From Phoronis ovalis (lineage: Eukaryota > Phoronida > Phoronidae), in assembly GCA_028565635.1 (NCBI GenBank), contig JAOXYB010051367.1, positions 1 to 11,666 of the forward strand: a stretch of DNA of 11,666 nucleotides, read 5' to 3'. Below are positions 8,145 to 11,666 of the stretch, piece after piece; position 1 is the stretch's first letter, and each line of letters opens with the position of its first letter. The position numbers and the translations under genes were made by a program. The notes beneath the pieces are model-generated. The model was not told where the DNA came from and made no database searches. It worked only from the letters and a program-made list of their open reading frames with translations.

Positions 8145-8567
8145 TCGGTTCCATTTCTAGTATTTATAATGTAGGCAGGTAATCATTATAAACTGCAAAA
8201 TTATGATGTTTCAGAAATCATAGAATCTGATACTATTAGAAAATTAAATCTGTCTTTTTGCAACACAACTATCTATATATTTTGCTAATAAAGATCTGCT
8301 AAATGTAAAATGTGACAAATTTAAACTCTGCACTTATAACAGAAAAATATTCCCTGTGGTACCGTGTCAAATTAAAAGTTGTCAAAATTTCAGCAGAATA
8401 CAGCTGAAATGTTCAAAATCTATTTTTACATGAAAATGATCGAGATCTCTGCAGCTCTAACTTCTGTAATTGTTGTTTCAATGCCTGATCATTCAAAATT
8501 GGAGTTATGTCAGTCGTGTAACGTTCAAAATTGATAATGGATATTTACATGCAATATATACTACATT

Positions 8568-8741
8568 TTAACTCTTTGCTGACAAAATCTGTTCTGGCTT
8601 GTCCTTAGCACTAATATTACTTGATGGTTTATGTATGTTACCATCCAAGTCCAAAGCAAAATTATAGTCCACAACATTGTCTAAAGCCTTTTCGATTTCC
8701 TCTTCTATATTTTCTATACTGATATAATTTTTAGCCATCTC
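8568..8741 (-). CDS. MRPS26: MRPS26 last exon
   Basis: This exon follows acceptor TTTTGTAG in phase 0 and encodes the final 57 residues and stop. It carries the diagnostic KNYI...ENIE...ALD...YNFA pattern. The tail after DLDGNIHKP is polar and less conserved. Confidence 0.85.
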   Translation of the reverse strand, partial: EMAKNYISIENIEEEIEKALDNVVDYNFALDLDGNIHKPSSNISAKDKPEQILSAKS

Positions 8742-9661
8742 CTACAAAAGGAAGAAAAATTCATATTTAAAAGATCTTATTCATCAAAAACACTACAGTG
8801 CTTTAAATCATTCTTTAATGTATCGAATAAAAGTGGGATGTCCTAGCAAGGAGATTCTTCTAGTTTGCTTATACTGGCATGACATGGTCCAAATTACTGA
8901 GAAAAGTGCAGGACAGAACATAAGTTGATAAGAAACTGTTGTCAGTATGATTAAAATTTAACTAAATGTGACTCACTATCACTTAGTACAAAACTGCCTG
9001 AGAGTAGACCAGGCAGCACATAAGTAATTCTGAGATTAAAGAAATTTTTGTTGCTTTGACTATAACCTTTGTCAATTTAACTTCCTCTTCTGCTTGAAGC
9101 CTGTCAATTCTTCTCTTTTCTTCTAAAGCATCAAGTTTCAGGAAGAATTTTTCTTCTCTTTCTTTCTGTCTCGTAACTTCACGTTCATTTCTGTAAAAAT
9201 TGTAAAACTAAAATTATATTATTCTTTTATCCTGAGAAGGAATTTAATGCACAAATAAAAATGTGCAGAAAACAAGTAATTGCAACAAATGAATATAAAT
9301 AATAACTTTATAAAATAATCTACAGCAAGCCATTTATCTTATAATTTCACGAACTTCATTCGGTAATTTTTCTTTTAAGTCAAAGGGTTCTGCACAAAAG
9401 GATTTATATATGCCCAGCATACAAAAATTAAAATTTCATAATGCATATTTGCACAAATCTCCAAAGAAACTTTTACACAGCCCTTAATTAAGATCATTTT
9501 ATCTAAAATAAAAACATGATTACCTCATTAAAGCAATTTCTTCATTCCATTTTCTGTTGATGTCCATACATTTTTCGTGTTCTTGCATTTCTTGTTTTAT
9601 GTTTTCTTCCTCGTTTTCTCCAGCATAATTCACCGCTTGCACTTCTTCTTTAAACAGCTTC
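8568..9661 (-). CDS. MRPS26: mitochondrial ribosomal protein S26 (mS26), three 3' exons
   Basis: MRPS26 is a subunit of the small (28S) mitochondrial ribosome, made in the nucleus and imported. The minus-strand exons are 9661-9524, 9190-9067 and 8741-8568, with GT-AG junctions and agreeing phases, and the stop is at 8570-8568. About 144 C-terminal residues are visible. The first two exons encode a long charged helix rich in E, K and R, as in this family. The last exon begins EMAKNYISIENIEEEIEKAL, followed by DNVVDYNFALDLDG. This matches the family's conserved C-terminal pattern of KN(F/Y)I, ENLE, ALD and YNW. Human MRPS26, as I recall, has about 205 residues, so roughly 60 N-terminal residues with the transit peptide are missing. 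No matching exon is visible on the minus strand up to the right edge, so the first exon is probably outside the window. The gene converges with SPEF1. Confidence 0.83.
9067..9190 (-). CDS. MRPS26: MRPS26 internal exon (charged helix)
   Basis: This 124-bp exon follows acceptor TTTTTACAG and ends with AAG|GTTATA. It encodes NEREVTRQKEREEKFFLKLD and then ALEEKRRIDRLQAEEEVKLTK, a highly charged helix. It enters with the last base of an arginine codon and ends in phase 0, matching both neighbours. Confidence 0.8.
9524..9661 (-). CDS. MRPS26: MRPS26 internal exon, 5'-most visible
   Basis: This 138-bp exon lies between acceptor TGTGTACAG and donor GAG|GTAATC. It encodes KLFKEEVQAV, an acidic segment, then CMDINRKWNEEIALMR. 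Its first base completes a codon begun in an upstream exon, so the gene does not start here. The open frame that continues upstream past the acceptor lacks similarity and is intron. Confidence 0.75.
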
Positions 9662-9752
9662 CTGTACACAGAAAAGCTAACACTTAAAGATAATGAAAAC
9701 ATTGGACAATCTTATCTTATGTAATCACTATACGTTTATCAGCAGAAAAATA

Positions 9753-9887
9753 AAAAAATTGGATATTTTAAAGAAAAAAAAATGTTTCAATGTTTCGGCC
9801 TTTCAGCCTTCCTCAGGTATTTGAGGAAGGCTGAAAGGCCGAAACGTCGCAAATATATCTATATTTTCTTTAAATATCCAATTTTTT
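9753..9887. mobile_element. short palindromic (foldback) element
   Basis: A perfect 24-bp inverted repeat (9792-9815 with 9822-9845) around a 6-base loop is enclosed by a second, almost perfect inverted repeat. The outer arms are 9753-9777 and 9864-9887, centred on AATTGGATATTT. The arms contain TTTCGGCCTTTCAGCCTTCC, a GC-rich block unlike the AT-rich intron. The nested symmetry and the contrast in composition suggest an inserted foldback or MITE-like element. The family is not identified and no clear target-site duplication is seen. Confidence 0.6.
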
Positions 9888-10488
9888 GTGATTTTTAATC
9901 TTATCTTATAAAATCAGAATTTCAAATGTCTATCCTATAAACTTTACTTCCACATAAAAGTGTAATAAAAGTTGTTAATTGACAGGAACAGCTGTACTGG
10001 AAAAATAAAATGGGTTTAATATATAATATTTGACCAATGTACAATATTAAAATTCCTGTAAAACATAAACCTGCTTGAAAAAAGAGTCAAATTAGCTGGC
10101 TAACCTATAACTGGTCACAGATTGCATTTATTTATGATATTCACAAGTGGAATGTCTACGTAATAAAAGTATCAATCTAACCAAAATTCTGTTAGTCAGC
10201 TTATAGCATATCTATTCCTGATCTCAAGAATTCATCCTACACAATTTGATGGGTTCCTGAACCTCGTTAATTTTCCCACAGACATTTGATAAAATGGAAT
10301 ATGACTCCAAATAGATGGTAGTCAATATTGAAGTTCGATAGGCACACAGTTTCAAGAGTATAATATTTTAACTCACAGAGTAAGAAATATACACCTTTTG
10401 GATGATTGGTCAGTTTCAGTATGATTTGTTATACCAGGATTTGTGATGTTTGGCAAGCCTCACCCGTCAGAATTTGTCTGAGGTGTAG

Positions 10489-10827
10489 TCCTGCAACCCT
10501 ACTATGGACAGCCTACGGCTTGACCACCTCATATCTCAGACCAGCCGAAGTTCGAAAACACTTATTTTCCTATTAAATTCTATCCAAATTTTTGCTTCTG
10601 CCTATTCCTGGACTACTCCGCTTCTTATATCACCGTATACAGATAACTTAATCAAAGATTCAACAGGATAAAATCCAAAATGCACTCTTGAAGGTTTGTT
10701 CATTCATGGTATGGATATTATACTATTGCGCATGCGTGAAGGCTAGTAGAACTTCGGCTGGTGTGAGATACGAAACGGTCCTACAGACAAGCCATAGGCT
10801 GTCCATAGTAGGGTCATGCTTGCAGGA
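10489..10827. repeat. imperfect inverted repeat with a 195-bp spacer
   Basis: The left arm 10489-10553 is complementary to the right arm 10749-10827. Key blocks are 10541-10553 with 10749-10761 (13 of 13) and 10497-10522 with 10788-10813 (25 of 26), plus a TCCTGCAA/TTGCAGGA end. The arms are GC-richer than the 195-bp spacer. It looks like a nonautonomous foldback transposon or an inverted pair of repeats. It could instead belong to the 5' region of the adjacent LINE. Confidence 0.65.
10725..10738. promoter_or_regulatory. NRF1-like palindromic site
   Basis: ATTGCGCATGCGTG contains the GCGCATGCG core recognised by NRF1-type factors, which regulate many nuclear genes for mitochondrial proteins. 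It lies in the spacer of the inverted repeat and upstream of the visible MRPS26 exons. It may be a repeat-derived or chance site. Confidence 0.25.
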
Positions 10828-11172
10828 TTATCTGAGGCATAGCTCTAACTCACAAAATCAGGACTAATTTCCCGAATGCAGTTTTTATCACGGGGTAAGG
10901 ATTTTTTACCTTGGACCTCACACTAAGTTTTTTGGCAGCAACCCTTAATTTAATGCTTAAAAACTAAAGTTTCTATGGACCATGAATGAGGACTAGATAT
11001 AGGAACTGCGGAGCGGCACTGTAGATGATAGACTTCCGGTGAAATTGACGGTCGGGTTTATTATCAGTGCGGAAATTTATGTTTAATATTAGTATAATAC
11101 TAGTCTATTGGCCACATATTTAAACTATATTGGACTCAAAATTGTCCATATCATAAAAAATTAGGGATAAGA

Positions 11173-11666
11173 ATGTCACAACGAAAGGGAAGTAGAAGTA
11201 GTACAAAAAGATTAAATGTAGAGAAAGAAAGGGATCGTACTTCAGATATTCAAAATGGCGGCAACGGCGGGAAAATTTGTATAGATATTGGATCCACTTT
11301 ATGTGGTACGTGTCAAAAGCTTGTGACTGATGATGAGGATGCAATACAATGCGAAGTATGCGAATATTGGCATCATACTAAGTGTGAGCAAATAAATAAG
11401 CCTGTGTATGCTTTTCTAGCTAATAACTCTGAGGATGATAGTTGTATCCACTGGTACTGCAAGAAGTGCAATAAATCAGCGGCGAAAATATTACTCCATA
11501 TGACGAAACTAGAAAAGCGTCAGGATGATTTAGAGTTGAAAGTAAAGTCATTAGAAGATAAACTGGATAATAGAGATAATATGGAAGTGAAAAAGATTTG
11601 TCAGGAAGAGATGAAAGAATTTAAAGTAAGAGAGTCGAGTAAAGATATGGATCCACCCAAGATAGT
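11173..11666 (+). CDS. non-LTR retrotransposon (LINE) ORF1 with PHD finger and coiled coil, partial
   Basis: An open frame from ATG 11173 runs off the right edge, giving 164 residues. After a basic, serine-rich start (MSQRKGSRSSTKR) comes a PHD-type zinc finger: C44-x2-C47, C60-x2-C63, W66-H67-H68-x2-C71 and W94-x-C96-x2-C99. A coiled coil follows at about residues 105-155 (KLEKRQDDLELKVKSLEDKL). This order, PHD finger then coiled coil, is typical of ORF1 proteins of invertebrate CR1/L2-like LINEs, where ORF1 binds RNA and ORF2 supplies endonuclease and reverse transcriptase. ORF2 is not in the window, so the clade is inferred. No frameshift or stop is seen in the visible part, which suggests a fairly young copy. 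It lies antisense to MRPS26. A host PHD protein is an alternative, but the EKRQ-type coiled coil right after the finger favours the LINE. Confidence 0.7.
   Translation, partial: MSQRKGSRSSTKRLNVEKERDRTSDIQNGGNGGKICIDIGSTLCGTCQKLVTDDEDAIQCEVCEYWHHTKCEQINKPVYAFLANNSEDDSCIHWYCKKCNKSAAKILLHMTKLEKRQDDLELKVKSLEDKLDNRDNMEVKKICQEEMKEFKVRESSKDMDPPKI

Larger units (their letters stand above)
6753..8567. other. region between convergent SPEF1 and MRPS26, including 3' UTRs
   Basis: The two genes point toward each other across this 1.8-kb AT-rich stretch. No open frame with recognisable similarity is present. It contains the SPEF1 poly(A) signal, a possible distant minus-strand AATAAA for MRPS26 at 7937-7932, and a GC-richer patch at about 8020-8160 with a degenerate tandem repeat. 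Confidence 0.6.
9662..11172. other. MRPS26 intron or upstream DNA, repeat-rich, and 5' part of a LINE
   Basis: No coding exon could be supported in this 1.5-kb stretch on either strand. It contains a palindromic hairpin element at 9753-9887, a larger imperfect inverted repeat at 10489-10827, and, just before 11173, sequence that is probably the 5' UTR of a LINE. The 5' boundary of the LINE could not be located. Confidence 0.55.

Noticed and set aside
9822-9860. hammerhead ribozyme suggested by CTGA...CGAAAC
   Set aside because: The CUGAUGA core is absent (CTGAAAG instead) and the three-stem arrangement is not present.
10905-10970. possible MRPS26 first exon ending CCAAG|GTAAAA on the minus strand
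   Set aside because: The phase needed to join the next exon contains TGA immediately upstream, and no transit-peptide-like frame is present.
11120-11344. 74-codon minus-strand open frame
   Set aside because: It is antisense to the LINE ORF1 with its intact zinc-binding residues.

Overview
This window is nuclear DNA from an AT-rich invertebrate animal. The evidence is spliced genes with GT-AG introns of a few hundred bases, animal-type cilium and mitochondrial-ribosome genes, no operon layout, and a LINE-type ORF1 that starts with a PHD finger. The sequence does not fix the phylum; a cnidarian or lophotrochozoan would fit.

Layout, left to right. (1) 395-503, minus strand: the first coding exon of a SPEF1/CLAMP-like gene whose other exons lie off the left edge. 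(2) 606-2078: a divergent intergenic region with two GC-richer islands, probably a shared or back-to-back promoter. (3) 2079-6752, plus strand: a complete SPEF1 gene. All exons could be placed from splice sites and matching phases, and they give a 274-residue protein with an N-terminal calponin-homology (CH) domain, a basic low-complexity linker and a C-terminal coiled coil. (4) 6753-8567: the region between convergent genes, with a poly(A) signal for SPEF1. (5) 8568-9661, minus strand: three 3' exons of the mitochondrial ribosomal protein MRPS26 (mS26). Its N-terminal exon was not found here. (6) 9662-11172: intronic or upstream DNA with two inverted-repeat elements. (7) 11173-11666, plus strand: the start of a LINE ORF1 that runs off the right edge.

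The most interesting feature is in SPEF1. Exon 2 is present twice (2875-2986 and 3628-3739). Both copies are 112 bp, both are open, both have good splice sites and the same phases (1 in, 2 out), and they encode two different 38-residue versions of the same CH-domain segment (22 of 38 residues identical). Because 112 is not a multiple of 3, using both copies or neither breaks the frame. This is the pattern of mutually exclusive exons. The intron between the copies also holds a segment that could pair with either of two other segments.

The two SPEF1-like genes are head-to-head paralogues. SPEF1 binds and bundles microtubules in motile cilia, so a tissue-specific choice of CH exon plus a divergent paralogue would give this animal several ciliary SPEF1 forms. 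That functional reading is inference.
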